NCBI GenBank assembly: GCA_022316685.1
Contig: JAKJHU010000769.1
Coordinates: 58,621 to 122,620, forward strand
From: Progne subis subis
Taxonomy: Eukaryota > Chordata > Aves > Passeriformes > Hirundinidae
Length of the DNA stretch: 64,000 nt
Direction of reading: 5' to 3'
Under the pieces are notes generated by a model. It was not told the DNA's origin and did no database searches. It saw only the letters and a program-made list of their open reading frames with translations. A program made the position numbers and the translations under genes. Shown piece after piece: positions 1 to 12,359 of the stretch (the stretch's first letter is position 1; each line of letters begins with the position of its first letter).

Positions 1-521
1 AATGCATTATTTTTCATATAACCATGTGCCTTTACAAATGGTGAGATGTTTGCAGGGTTCTCAGAGGCACCCAACACCTTAAACTTCTACATCTCCTTGC
101 AGAAGCGTTCCCAAGGTTTCATATATTTTACTCCCATAAAAAAAAAAATTACTGCTTCAGAAGACTCTGCATTCTCACTCCAAATATTGGTTTCTTCATT
201 AGAATTACTAGTTCTAGTTACTCTGTAGTTAAATCTCTATTAATAATCTCACTATCATACCCATTTATTTTAAGTACTCTGAATGCTTCTAGCAAATGTG
301 ATCAAAAGGATACTTACATGGACGTAAATTGGTTGTTTAATTAGCATTATGCACTCAAATGCAAAAAACCAAACATGAGAAGAGTATTTAAAAATGCCAC
401 TTTTGAACCTGGGTGGGCACTTTTTTGCACTTAGCTTCTTATACAAATCCAAGTCCAATATACCAAAACTACACTCAAAGATAAGACAACAGAAGTTTTT
501 TCCTTAGGAAGAAAAGCACTT
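1..521. other. No gene recognised
   Basis: AT-rich sequence with only short open frames. I see no splice-bounded exon, repeat family or RNA gene here. It lies 3' of the minus-strand tail exon that ends at 522 and may hold its 3' UTR. Confidence 0.4.
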
Positions 522-1964
522 TTATGTGCCCTTTCCATGTTTCCTCACAACAGAAAAGGATAACATCAGTCCTGCAGCATTCTCTGTCTCCATCTGTTTT
601 GTAACAGGCTCACCTCCCTCTTCTTCTTCTTTTGCCTCTTCCTTTTCCTCTGCACCACAAATCAAAGGTATCTCAGCTTCTCTTGTGTCTTCTTGGTTCA
701 ACAGCGGATCTGAATAAATTTGATAAAAAGATAAAGAGTAAGGCTTTTCAGAATGGACATAAAAGGATTAACACCCACTAGAAACCTTGCCATTAAAAAC
801 ACTGGCAGAGGAAAAGGATCTTTTCCTCCACGAGTACAAATAAAAAAGCTGTCCAAGGAAATCCAAGGGGCTCTAGTTCAGAGCAGAGCCTTGAAGTTAC
901 GGAACTTTCTGGGATTTAGCACGAAATCCCATGTGTATATCACTCCAAGCATGGCTCTTCACCGGGACTCACTGCAATCCCAGGGACACAGAGAGAGCAT
1001 GCCCCATCCCTTGAAGCGCTCAAGGCCAGGTTGGATGCAGCTTGGAGCAACCTGGCCTAGTAGAAGGTGTACCTGCCTATGGCAGGGGGGTTGGAACTAG
1101 ATGATCTTTAAGGTCCCTTCAGTCCCAGACATTCTATGATTCCACGATTCTACGCCAGTGTTTTTGCTTGTTAATCTTGCTTTTTGATTTCAAGACACGA
1201 GGAGTACCTTCTATTTCCATGCAGGAGCCTTGGGAATCTGACCCAGTTTTTATCTCCTCACTTGCAGAAACATCCTGTTGTCCTGTTAATACAACAAACA
1301 GAAAATGCTATCAGGATGATGCTGTGTGCAGGCAAAGCTAAATTCATTAAAACACAACACGAACCTCACACACAGCATGGTACTTCTAAGCCAAGCACTG
1401 CTTTTTTTTTTCTGTTAAGTGAAAAATGTAAGACACATTTTACATATGAAAATATCACTTAACAATACTAAGCATTAAGTTAGTTAAATAGGTGGACCTG
1501 CATCACGGAAAGTTTTCTTCTTTTGCAGCTCAGCCTTGACACTGTTTCTCATAGGAGATGTTGCAAAGCACTGGCACTTGACCATCAGCAGAAGGAACAG
1601 AAGCACCCCAAAGGCTTTCAGGGCCACAATAACAACAGAGCAGGACATGATAGCAATGCTATGCACCCAGGATCAGTATGGCTAAACCTGTTTAGAAACA
1701 CATCTTTCCCAGTAGCACCAGGGATTACTGCTCTATAACCCGCTGACACAACCTCTACTAGCTAAATGCACTTCCTTAAGGTGGCAGAAGTCAGGCTGAA
1801 ACCCACTAGATGCAGACACGGGAAGAACTGACCTTTCACCGTGGTTCATTACCTCTGTATTAAAAAACTTTGATACAAAACTTTACCTTTGACTTGGTCT
1901 TGTTCACACACCACAGGATGCACCGAATCACCCTTCTGAGTGCCTTTGGAGTCTTTTGGGGAAT
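522..1964 (-). CDS. Exons of an unrecognised single-pass membrane protein, possibly broken
   Basis: Three minus-strand exons can be read. The first, 1887-1964 (78 nt, phase 1 in and out), has a long T-rich acceptor tract and a GTAAAG donor and encodes a hydrophilic 26-residue segment. The second, about 1498-1690, encodes a strongly hydrophobic stretch (AIMSCSVVIVALKAFGVLLF) followed by a basic segment. The third, 522-709, encodes an acidic, Glu-rich cytoplasmic-type tail (PLLNQEDTREAEIP, then EEKEEAKEEEGG) and ends in TAA. The second and third exons join in frame at a phase-1 junction. The first and second do not: the frame entering exon 2 meets TAG after about 8 codons, and the hydrophobic frame lies one base off, so a 1-bp indel or pseudogene is likely. 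I do not recognise the family. The arrangement (short extracellular exon, TM, acidic tail) would suit a small surface receptor. Confidence 0.4.
1000..1157 (+). repeat. CR1 LINE 3' end
   Basis: The sequence follows the avian CR1 3' terminus: the 'caaggccaggttggatgcag' segment, then a region resembling 'gatctttaaggtcccttc', and a terminal attctatgattc/acgattcta repeat. CR1 is the dominant avian LINE and is usually 5' truncated, as here. Confidence 0.85.
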
Positions 1965-3712
1965 CTGAGGAAAAAAACAAACAAACAAATAAATCCTGAA
2001 GCAGTTTCCATGCTGGAAAAGTAGTTGCTTGAGTTAGAGGAGGTCTTAGGTGCCAGCTTCATATGTAGCATTTTGATACACTGACCAATTTTCTATGTGT
2101 CTAACTGCAGCCTTATAAACTACAGAAGTATATTTGTGGGTTTCAATTATTCAAATAGATTTCAGAATCCCTGCCCTTACTGAGCAGTTTTTTGCTGGTA
2201 GTACAAACCTTAAACCAGGAGCTGGCAAGGAAGGATGCCTAAGAATAAACAGCAGCAAGGATTTTAGTCCTCATGAGTGGAGCGGCACAAATCTATGAGA
2301 AATAGCACAAACCACCTACTTGATAAATAAAGTGATTTATTATTTATTTAAAATAACAGTTTTTCATGGTTGGATTTCCACAAACTTTAAATCTTTCCAG
2401 AAACATTCAATCCCATAAATCCCTGTGCAAATCTTAGCCTCGTGTCACTTGATGACAGGGCTCCCAAGGTCATTACTGTGGCTGAGAGTGTTTTTCTTTT
2501 TTGGGGCAGATCATCAAAATGAACTGCCCAAATCAATACTTGGAACCAATGGCACAGTGAGACTTAAATTACATTTTGGCAGAAAGTCCAATTGCTGTGC
2601 TATCTGGGGCCTTCATAAACACCAGGCATTATTTGGTTGCGTCAAACAGCATCTTCTGACAACAGTCAGTTTTTGCATGGGGATGGAGAAATACATAATG
2701 CATAATTCCACTGCATTCAGGTAATACAGCAACACCCACACTCGATCTAGTTTTGCTTATCCTCATCACGCACAGATTTCACTGGATAAAGAGCTCTCTT
2801 TGAGCCTCGTTAAAAACAAGTGCTGATCTAACTGGACATTGTGCAAACCACAGGGGTAAGTCCACTCCAGGTCATAACAGCAGCAACAGATAACCAGAGT
2901 TTGTGTTCCCATGTGAGATGCTTTCTAAAATGGAAAAAGTAAGTGACAGTGCCAAAAGATCTACAGCATGTGATGATAAATTACGTTATGACAGTGGTTT
3001 TACAGCTTAAATTCAGGAAGGTCCCTCTCTACAACATAGCTGAACAAATCTTACAATATACCCAAGGAAGCCCCTGTTAAATTCTGTTCCTGAAAAAAAA
3101 TAATCTCTAATGGATAGGTAGAAAGCTGGGTTGTTAATATCCGATCCAAATTTAATAATCTGTAGGAAACCTATGTGCTGAAATTGTGTGGCTTTAATTA
3201 ATTACAAATAATCCCCCACGGTAAATATTTAATTACTTGCACAGTTTCTCACTTCTTTCATGGCATGACAATAAGTTTAAAAAAACCCAAGTTTGAAAGT
3301 AGAATAACTCACTGACATACAATTTGCTAAACTTTATACTTGTTGCACTGTTTGTTGTCCTATAGTTATTTTAAATTTCCACTCATTCTTCTCAGGTGGA
3401 CCACTGCACCAGTCTTTCATACCATATTCTACAATGAGGTTCAAAGGATTGCCCTTATCAGCATGAATTGGAGCAAAACTAAATTAGAATTTTATCAAAT
3501 TCCAAGTTTAATCAAAAATCCAGTTGAAGGATCTTCTTGGTATAAATGAGAAGAGCAAAAAATTCTTCCCATCCACTGGAGATGAGTAGAGAAACAATAA
3601 TGAACCAATAATTAACAGCTCTCTTTTCTACCCATGTCCAAACTGTGTTTTGAACCTCACATGCTTTTAGCACGTAAACAAACATTGATGGGAGGAGACC
3701 ATGACCACTCAC
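1965..3712. other. No exon recognised
   Basis: AT-rich stretch between the kinase VAIK exon and the membrane-protein exons. The remaining PAK catalytic exons (hinge, HRD loop, DFG, APE) would be expected here on the minus strand if the PAK-like gene were complete. I could not find them. Confidence 0.4.
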
Positions 3713-6700
3713 CTGTCTAAATAACTGACAACACGGGGATTCCTATTCCTCTTCATGACCATGATTTCATTAACGGTTACTTTCTTCCTCTTCAGCTTTT
3801 GAACATTTATTTTCTTGATGGCCACCTAAAATGACATTGAAAATCAGTAACTTTACAAGTTGGTGGCACGAGACCACAACACACAGGGAACGAGTGATTT
3901 TGCAATGACACAGCCGAGCCGTGCCAAAGTGCCTTGTGATTAGACAAAGGAGTAATTAGGAACTGACATTCCAACAGCGCATTTCTCTGCTCCTTTGGAG
4001 GCCACTTACAGGACACGTGGCCACTGATGTTTTGCCTTGTCTACTTGTTAACAATGGTGTCCCAACAATCAGCCAGAAAGCTCTGAGCACACTCTCTATT
4101 TCTCTGCCTGCACTTCAGAAGAAGTAATGTGTGCCTTGGTACTCTGTGGATACATCTTGGGCTATAAGCAGGGCTCAAGGCTTTTAGGGACGCCCTGCAG
4201 ATCTCTCCCTACCTGCAGTTCCCAAGTGCAGCACTGCAGGTGCCTAAGGAACTGCCAGCAACATTCAGATGTATTTGCTGGCAGCCAGAAATGAGAATTC
4301 AGGACTCTGAAGCCGTAGCCCCAAAGAGCAGTGAGATGCTCTAAGGCACCACCTTTGTTGGAGCAGTTGAGAGCGAGGGGGAGCGTCCTTCTCTGAAAGG
4401 AGCCGCTGCCCTCCTTGCCTTCGTTCTGGCAGCTGAGAAGGTCAAAGACTGTCCCAAATGCAACTGGCAGGCTGGCACCAGCCTGTGCTTCTTGTGCCTT
4501 TGCAGCACAGCTCTAGCCAAAGCTCCAGCCACAGCTGACACAAGAGAGCAAAGCCCTCGAGAGCAGCAGAATCTGCAGGGGCTCTTGACATTTACCTCTC
4601 CTCCTGTGGCAGTGTCGACCGCTCTACAAACAACTCCAAAAGCCCTGGAAACAAATGAGCAGCAAAGAAAGGAGAAGCCATTTAGATGTTGGAGTGAAAG
4701 CCAGCCCAGACAGGAGATGTCTGCTGTAAATTCCTCAAACCTGCAGGAGGCAGGAAGGGTCTGCCTGAAGGCAGACGATGCATTTTCCTCTCAAGTGCAA
4801 TGAAATACAAGAGTCTTGGACAATGCCTTCTGACCACACTTACAAATTCTGGCCAGTACTGAGAGATGGGGCAGACTAAGCCCACTGCCTGAATATGTTT
4901 GCAGCTTGCCTGACTTCACACTTGATAGATATTCCAGCAGCAAATCCCCTGCCCCATGACTGGGTAGAAATAACTGTGGCTGGATTCACCCGCTGCCAAG
5001 ATTTTCCAGTATACTGTATTTCCTCTGGGGATTTTCCATGCTCACCATTTGCCCTGAGGGAAGCAAAATGCAAGAGGCTCACTGTAAAGCACAGATCCCG
5101 CCATCCAAGAGATCCACAAGGCAGCCCCAGTGTCTGGGGCTCTGAGTCCTTTGTGGTCAGCTGGGAACAACAGCAACAACAAGCACAACAAGACAGGCAG
5201 CTCTGCAGTACAAGCAGGCCAGCACAGAGACTGATTTTCTACAGTCCTTCCAAGAGATCTCTTGACAGAAAACAAAGCACAGGGAGATGCATTCCCAGGA
5301 GAGGAGGGCATCTCCTCCACCTTGCAGCCCTTTGCCAAAAGAATGCCTTTCCATTTGTAAACCAAAGCAGCTCATGCAATAACCAGTCCCAAGGGGGCTT
5401 TCAGCATCAGCACCCTCACCCTTGAGGAGCAAGCTGAGCTCCAAGACACCCTTGCCCGTGCCCCATGAGAAGAAGCACACTGTTTCTCTTCCCCCTGGCA
5501 GCACGGATCAGTCTCTGCCATTGCACTCGCCCTCTCCGCACCGCACACGTGCCCATCTTCCCAGCTGGGCACAGCGGGCAAGGGCACAAGGACAGCAGTG
5601 CTCCTCAGGTGCCGGCGTGACTCGGACAGCTGCCCAGAGGAGATGCTGACCCTCTCGTGAGTCCAGCCCATGCCACGCAGAAGCCAGCCCAGACCAGGGG
5701 CTGCTGCTGCTGCCTCGGGGCAGCTCCGTGCTGCAGCGGGACTCTCCCAGCTAAGGAAGGCTCCAGCCTCTGCAGTCCCACCAGCCCTCAGGGGCAGGGC
5801 AGCCACCACAACAAAGCTGGCAAAGCCCAAGCACCAGCACTGACCAGCAGTGGGAAGAAGGCAGAGCCAGACCCAGCCCCTTCCAAGCTGGTGCCCCCAT
5901 TCAGGACACAGCAGGATTGGCTTGGAGATCAGACACACCAAGGTGCTGATCAATGCCCTTTTTGTCCCAACACGTGATGGTAGACAGAGAGTCAAGTGGG
6001 CTCTGCTCTCAGCCCCACCAGCTCTTGCCTGAGAGCACAGTACTGCCAGCTGTTATGGGCAAGAAGCAGATTAAACCACTTGTGCTGCAGAATCACAAAG
6101 GGCTTGATGTGTTTTCCTAAAGATTGATCTGAGCAGGGCTTGTGCCAAAGGGTAGCATTTGAACAGTGATGGGAATGACTGGGAAGCAGGCATGAAAATG
6201 TGCCATGGATCTGAGGAACACACAGCAGAGGGGCCGGAGGCTTGCTCCTTAGAAATGCCTCCAGTGCACTTTTATCTGATTACTCCACAGCCATGTGTCT
6301 CTTGGACACATCTTTAGAAGAACAAAACAAGGATATGTTTCTTTCATTTGGAGGCACCAAAAAAACCCCTCTTTTTCTCTGTTTCTACTGTCACCTGATG
6401 TTCTTTCAAAGGAGTTCTCACTGATAAAAATATCATATTCTCATTAAAAAACCTGTAGGTGTAGTCGTGGTAATAAGAACAGTCATAAAAAGACACATGG
6501 GGCAGAAGAGCACCTTTGGGATGGAGAAAAATACTCTACCCCAAAAATCCAGAAAAATACCCAAACTAAGAACAAAAGCCACAAGCAAGAGACAAAATGC
6601 CAAAACCAATCCATCTCTGTGAAGTTGTTTTGCTCTGATGGTGGGTGAGAAGTTGGGACTCTAAGGAGAATTTAGGAATTCTAACTATTCTATCCAGTTT

Positions 6701-9700
6701 GGCCACTAGCACACAGGACTTGCCTTGATCATTTGCGAGGTCACAGCCTTCTGCTGATGCAAGAATAAGCCCTGCTTCTGCCTTTAGCAGAGAGGGAAGC
6801 TCAGGCAAACCCAAGCCCATCCAAGCTGCCCTCAGAGGCAGCAGGAACACCCAGAGCATTCTCTTGCTGCCTTGGAGCACAGCATTTCCTCTGGGGAGTC
6901 CTAAATGTCCCTGTGCCACCAAACGGAGCAGCATCATTGGTACAGCTGTGCTGACACGTGCACACAATGCACTGTCCCTCAGATAAGAAAGACACCAGAC
7001 ATACTCAGGAGCTGCAGAGGGTCATCCTCCATCTCCTGTTGCTGAGCAGCAGCTCTGTCAGTGCTGGAGATGAACAAACTGCCCGCGCTCCCCTTCTTAG
7101 CTGGGGCAGCAAAGGCTCCTTTAGATGACACTGCTGCTGCTGCTGCAGCAGGTTCAATAGAAGAGCCTGTGTAGATCTGAGACAACAAAGGAGTTTGTGT
7201 CAGAAAAGTGGCTGGCAGAGATTAGCCTGCAATCCTATTTCAAAAGCAAGCCCTTAGGAAGATGCTGTCAGCCACATGCCGGGTGCTGCCATGGGTTTTT
7301 TCTGACATCCACATCTCAAACTGGATGGGTCAAAACCAGAGGCTGGTTTTACTCGAGTTCAAGGCCAGGTTCTTTGTCCATTTTCTCCAAAATCCATTTG
7401 TATGGATTTTCTGGAGGGTGACTGCCAAAATGACCGTTCCACTTTCTCCCAAGGACTCTTTGCCCCCTTCAAGACACACTTGCATCTCCTTGTTCAAATG
7501 TTCTCCCTCCTTGCACCGAGTCCTCTTTTTCTCCACCATCTTCACAACGTGCTCAACCGGCAGCGCTTCTGCTTGGGACATTTGCTGTGCCTTACAAGAA
7601 TCTTGGGGCTTCTCATTGCCAGCCACTTGCTGGAGACCTTTGCGGGCTGCCAGGTGAGATGTCAACACTCCCACCTCAAGTCAAGGAGAACAAAGCAGTC
7701 AGAGAGTACACCAGCTTGTCCCTGTCGACCAAGAGTCATCAATTGTGAGGAAAGGGAGAGCCCCAGATTCACAAGGGATACAGACAGCTTGTGTCAAGAT
7801 CCATCTGGGTCACCGTGTTCACCTGCAAGAACACCTCAAGAAACAAAGAGAGCAGCAACAGGCCAGCAGCAATGCATTCAGATGACTGCTGGCCCAAAGG
7901 CCAAAGCACCAGTGCCACTGTCCAGGGCAGCAGCTGAGATTCAGCAGACCTGGAAGTGTCCTTCAGAGTGGCTGTGATAGACACTGGAGCAGGATGGCAC
8001 TCAGAGGCATCAGCCCACCCTCCTGCTGCTCTGCAGGGGAAAGGCAAGAAGGGCAGAAAGCACCAGTGAGGTGACTGCAGTGGCTATTGCTCTTTCACTC
8101 ACTTGTTTTTGTAGAGTCGCTTGCTCCTCAAGGAGCAAGTGAATTTTCACTTGTGTTCCTCTTAGGATTTTCAATTCTTCCGCCAGCCTCTTCTCCCTTG
8201 CCTTGATCCTAGCCTGAGTTTCCTGCAGCTCTGCCTGCAGCTTCTCCCCAAAGTTCTGTAAAGGACAAGAGACAGAAACTTCCACCAGTGGAGTGGCTGC
8301 CACTCTTCCACTCACCTGGTTTTGTTGATTGCCCCTCTGCTGCTGCAGATCCCAGTGATCTTGAGTTCTTCTCATGTCTTCCCTGTCCCTCCTCTTCACT
8401 GCCATGATATCACTTGCAGCTTTGGGCAGCTCTGCTTGTGCCTCTGCCTCGAAGTTCTGTGCACACAAATGCAGAGCAAGTGACTGGGAGCTGCCATCAG
8501 GCTCAGCTTTTCCTCTTTCAGCCTCCAAATCACATTCTGTCAGACACTTCTTTCTGCTTCCCTGCCCACCTCTGCTTCCATTGGAACCCTCCTGTGCTGT
8601 CCCAGTGCTGATCTCTGCAGACTACGAGGCTCTGTGCTTTCAGTGCCTGTGACACTCTTGGCCTCCTCAGTCCCAAGAGCTCCATTTGATGCCCCTCTTC
8701 CTGCCCTTCACTCTGTCAGCTGGCCAGCCAGGCTTACCTGCCCATTCTCCTGGGGCTCCTCCACCTGCTGCCTGAGCTGCTTTTCCCCTTCTTCAGCTGG
8801 AAACAGCTCTCCCTCAATCTGGCATGGCTGGCATGGCATCTCTGAGCAAGCAAGCTGCTCATGCTCTTTCTCTAGTGGGACCTGCACAGGAAGCAAGAGA
8901 AGATGGCTTTCAACTTCACATACAACATCTGTGGGCCAAGAGTCAAAGTCTGCTGGGCTCACACATTCCCAAAGCACTGTGCTGCTGCTCTCCTGGGTCA
9001 TTCTCAGCCCGTGGGGAGGCACGGATTCCAAAGTGACACTGGCACTACCATCAGGCTCCATCTGGAGCTGAAGCTCCAACAGCCTCTTAGGAAGCTGACA
9101 GGGAACATGTGGCATTTCTCAAGGGTCTGCTGAGGGCCTCCCTCTGCTTCTGCTGTGTCCTGTTTGTCATTCTAGAGTGACTGAAACCCAGCCCTGTCCC
9201 ACAGCTCCATCCTGGCTCTTCAGGTGGCTTCTTGTGCGAGCTCACTCCTTGGAAGAGACACTTGTGGAGTTCATGTTCTCTTCAGGCCTGCACCACCATT
9301 CCTGCCTTTCTGCTATCTACACTCTTGTTAGAAATCCTGGTCATTCAGGAGATAAGGATGATCCTCTGATGGAGATCACAGACCATCTATGGCCACCTCA
9401 GTATATGGAGGGGGACCAAGGTGTTGATTCTCCCTCTTTTGTCAACTGAGAATTCTCTCATGCATGTGTGATCAAAGTCACTAAAACCCAACTAGAACAT
9501 GAGATTGCTCCACCTCCACTGGGAAAAGCAGAAACTTATAGGATAAATAGAGAGCTTCAGGGCAGAAGCGGCTGGAGGAGGAAAACACCTCCAAGGGGAA
9601 AAAACAACCATCTCTGGAGGGGAAACATCTCTGCCTGCTCAGGATGGGTCAACAGAATGTGTCTCTCCTCCTCTCCAGAAAGGATCCCATTAGGTGAGCT

Positions 9701-9760
9701 TTGCACATCCAATTGCCTTGGAGCAGAGCAAGGAAGGTTCAGATAGATAGACAGATAAAC

Positions 9761-9791
<31 letters not shown>

Positions 9792-11666
9792 TCTCACTGT
9801 TACAATCTTTTTCTTCCTATACTTTCTGTCGCTACACACATCAACACTCAGCAGCCCTGATCAGCTGCAATCCTGAACTTGCTCTCCTGTTGCCTCAATA
9901 AACCACACTCTTGGGGAATCTGGAGTGTGTAGGTCATTATGGAATGTGATCAGACCTAGAGCACTGCACTGGGAACTGCACTCTTTGTGCATCTGTGCTT
10001 GGGCACGTTCTTCTCTTGGACTCCACCACACTGGGGGTGCTAAAGTGGCTGTAATCACAAATGAAGCCCAGCCCCTCCCAGCCCCTCTGATCTCTGAGGA
10101 CCAGCTGGAATGCAAGGGCTTTGATTCATCCACCATTTCAAGATGTCCTTCCTGTTCTTAGCATTACAAGACAGCAGTCAAGGACTTGCAGCTTTGCCCC
10201 GGCCTCCAGGCTCCAGTGGAGTTTTCAAAGCTGCAGACTTCCCAACAAAAGGTATCAACAGACATGGGCATTCTCTGATTTTTGTCTAGAAGAAGGGCTC
10301 AGAACTGTGCAGTTTGTGTCTTTTGCCACACAGAAGAGTGCCTTCCCCCACGCACTCATGGACAACACAATCATCTCTTAGCAGCTTATTAAAAGCCAAA
10401 AGACAGGTGGAATCTGAGCGCCTGTCAGCTCTGCTACTGACTGCCCTGCCTGAAGAGGCTAAAGAACAACCTGGCAACAAAGGCACCCAAATCCTGGACT
10501 TCAAGCAGCAACTCCACGTCCCCAGTGTGTCTCTGAAATGCTCCCAGGTAAGCACAGCCAAGAAGCTGGCGGGGACATACCACCCCCAAGAGCTTGTGTT
10601 GTCAGATCAATCTTTTTTGTGCCTGTAACTACTTGGCAAGTCTGTGCAGGGGGACAGGTGTCTGCACACCACAGTGTCCCCTACGTATCCAACAAGGCTG
10701 AGCACAGTGTCTTTGACATGCTCCCTGCTCTGCAGACAGGGAGCCTTCATGCTTCAGGCTGGCCCCTATCAGAATCCCAGCAAGCTGGGGCCTAAACATG
10801 ACAGGTCAAAGCCCATTTTCCAGGTGTCACTGCCTGAGAGGAATGGCTAGGTGCTGGCAGGACTCCAGCACTCAGCATCCTCAGCCACCAACAGCAAGTG
10901 CTGCCTGCTCAGAAACTTGCAGCTCTGCCTTGCACTAAAGACAGCACCCTCCAGAAGTGGCACTTACTGTCTCAGAAAGTTCCGGCTGTGGTGTGAGCAC
11001 AGCTGGAGGCTGGTGGTCATTTTGCTCCTCTTTGGCCTCTTCTGCAGGAGCAGAGGGAGCCAGAGGAGAGTCTGCTCTTGGTTCTGTGCTCTGTGGACAG
11101 ACAGGAGCGTGAGACACAGGCCATTACCTATCATTTATAACCTTCTTTCTAGTCAGCTCTAGAACCAGCTCTACTAAGCACAAATCAGTAGCTTTGAGAG
11201 CAATGGGATTCTAAGTCAGACTAAATTCAAATGGGCTGATTCAGCTTCAAATTGCTCTGAATTAGATATTCCCCCAGCTATTATCAGGAAGCAACATGCT
11301 CTCTGCAAATCTGGGCCTTCAGTTTTTCTAAAGCTCTGAAATGGAAAAATAGGAAATAGCAAGTAATGCCTTTGCTCTTGCTGCTGCAGGCATGGAAATG
11401 GATTTTCTTCCAGCCTGCTCAGCTGGCCCTCTACGCTCTACTGCCATAGGCCAAGCTCACAGCTTGCTCCACAATTCTTAAACATCAGGAACATCAAATA
11501 TTCCTTTCTCACTCACCTCAGCATTGGCACCTCTGAATACATGTCTCAGGTGACCTGCAGTGGGCAAGGGAAAATGAACCAGATTCTTTGAGAAAAGTGG
11601 AGACAACCGGAGCATTTTTAGAAGGCCTTCCAAGAAGGTGTCCCAGTCCACATTTTCAAAGCTGTC
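3713..11666 (-). CDS. PAK-like (p21-activated) serine/threonine kinase, partial exon set
   Basis: Readable minus-strand exons are 11517-11666 (50 codons, unrecognised, in phase with the next), 10968-11090 (41 codons), 7005-7176 and 3713-3825 (113 nt). The 10968 exon has an acidic run then PPAVLTPQPELSET, and the 7005 exon opens IYTGSSIEP. Together they mirror the PAK linker that reads PPVIAPRPEHTKS-IYTRS. The 3713 exon encodes the kinase beta-3/alpha-C segment: VAIKKINVQ carries the ATP-anchoring lysine, and NEIMVMKRNRNP with VVSYLD matches the PAK NEILVM...NIVNYLDS block. Each exon has consensus splice sites. The glycine-rich-loop exon between 7005 and 3825 and all exons after alpha-C were not found, so this is a partial or decayed copy. 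PAK-like multicopy genes are, as I recall, typical of songbird genomes. A separate coiled-coil exon set lies inside the intron between 10968 and 7176. Confidence 0.6.
3826..7004. other. Intron-like sequence, no exon recognised
   Basis: Several frames of 100-200 codons are open on both strands (for example 5372-5995 on the minus strand), but they overlap each other, match no family I know and lack a consistent splice context. The GC-richer part, about 5450-5900, is responsible for most of them. I see no recognisable repeat. Confidence 0.4.
7769..8881 (-). CDS. Coiled-coil protein, C-terminal exons
   Basis: Four consecutive phase-0 exons on the minus strand have good acceptors and GTAAGC/GTGAGT donors: 8738-8881 (48 codons, VPLEKEHEQL...), 8316-8456 (47 codons, NFEAEAQAEL...), 8103-8255 (51 codons, NFGEKLQAEL...) and a short terminal exon 7769-7822 ending TGA. 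The second and third start with the same Asn-Phe-x-(x)2-x-x-Ala-Glu-Leu pattern, so they look like duplicated exons. The composition is rich in Glu, Gln, Lys, Arg and Leu with heptad-like spacing, typical of a coiled-coil rod. No catalytic motif is visible and I do not recognise the family. The exons lie inside an intron of the PAK-like gene on the same strand, so they could be a nested gene, alternative exons of that gene or remnants of another duplicated gene. An open stretch at 7330-7650 (minus), also Lys/Glu/Gln-rich, may be another exon but is out of phase. Confidence 0.5.
9133..9740. other. No gene recognised
   Basis: Upstream flank of the coiled-coil exons. Only short unrelated frames are open. 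Confidence 0.35.
9741..9791 (+). repeat. (GATA)n/(GACA)n microsatellite
   Basis: An imperfect tetranucleotide tract that starts with GATA units, is interrupted by 'aaac', and continues as at least seven GACA units. It is length-variable sequence by nature. Confidence 0.95.
9792..10967. other. Intron-like sequence, no exon recognised
   Basis: Ordinary-complexity sequence between the tetranucleotide repeat and the acidic PAK-like exon. No splice-bounded frame convinced me. Confidence 0.35.
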
Positions 11667-12359
11667 CTGCTTGACCCAGCAAACGGAGGAAATGACACAC
11701 TCTGCTGCCACAGACTCTCCCAGGGAGGGAACGCAAGCCCTGCAGCTTCCCTTGCAAGTGCTGCCCACAAAGCCCTGGCTACAGACAGCCCCTTTTTAGC
11801 TGAAGGTGTTGACAGCAGCTTCACCCAAGTGGCATCCAAATGGCCTTTCTGTTTCCAAATCAACTGAGTCACTAAGAAAGAGCAGGAAGAAAGACAAAAA
11901 CCAGGTTAGGTTATACCCAGAAAAAAGCCCTACCTACGTGCCAGGTGAGTCAGGTAATAACCGGAATAACCAATACCATAAGCAGTGCAAACTGCAGCAG
12001 TGAGTTGCCCAATCATCATGGCACTGCTGTGCAAGTTTGCAGACTGTGCTCTAACACAAGAAACAAACAGGGCTCCTGCCAGGGTGCAGCTGCCCACTGA
12101 CGAAAGCCTCAAGCAGGAGGATGCTCCTGCACTGAGCAAGCCCGAGAGCTGCTCTGACACCACTGAGGCCTTCCGTGCACCAAGGCAACCTTGTGATGTC
12201 AGCACACAACGTGGCCACCATGCCCTGACATCACAAAGCAAACGCTCTGTGTGGCTCTGTGAACTCATGCAGATGGATAGACTGATGTTTGTGTAGGCCT
12301 AGGCAGAATTTTTACCTCTGTCCCCCCTCGGCTGCCTTTTCCACCTCTTGTTTTTCCCC

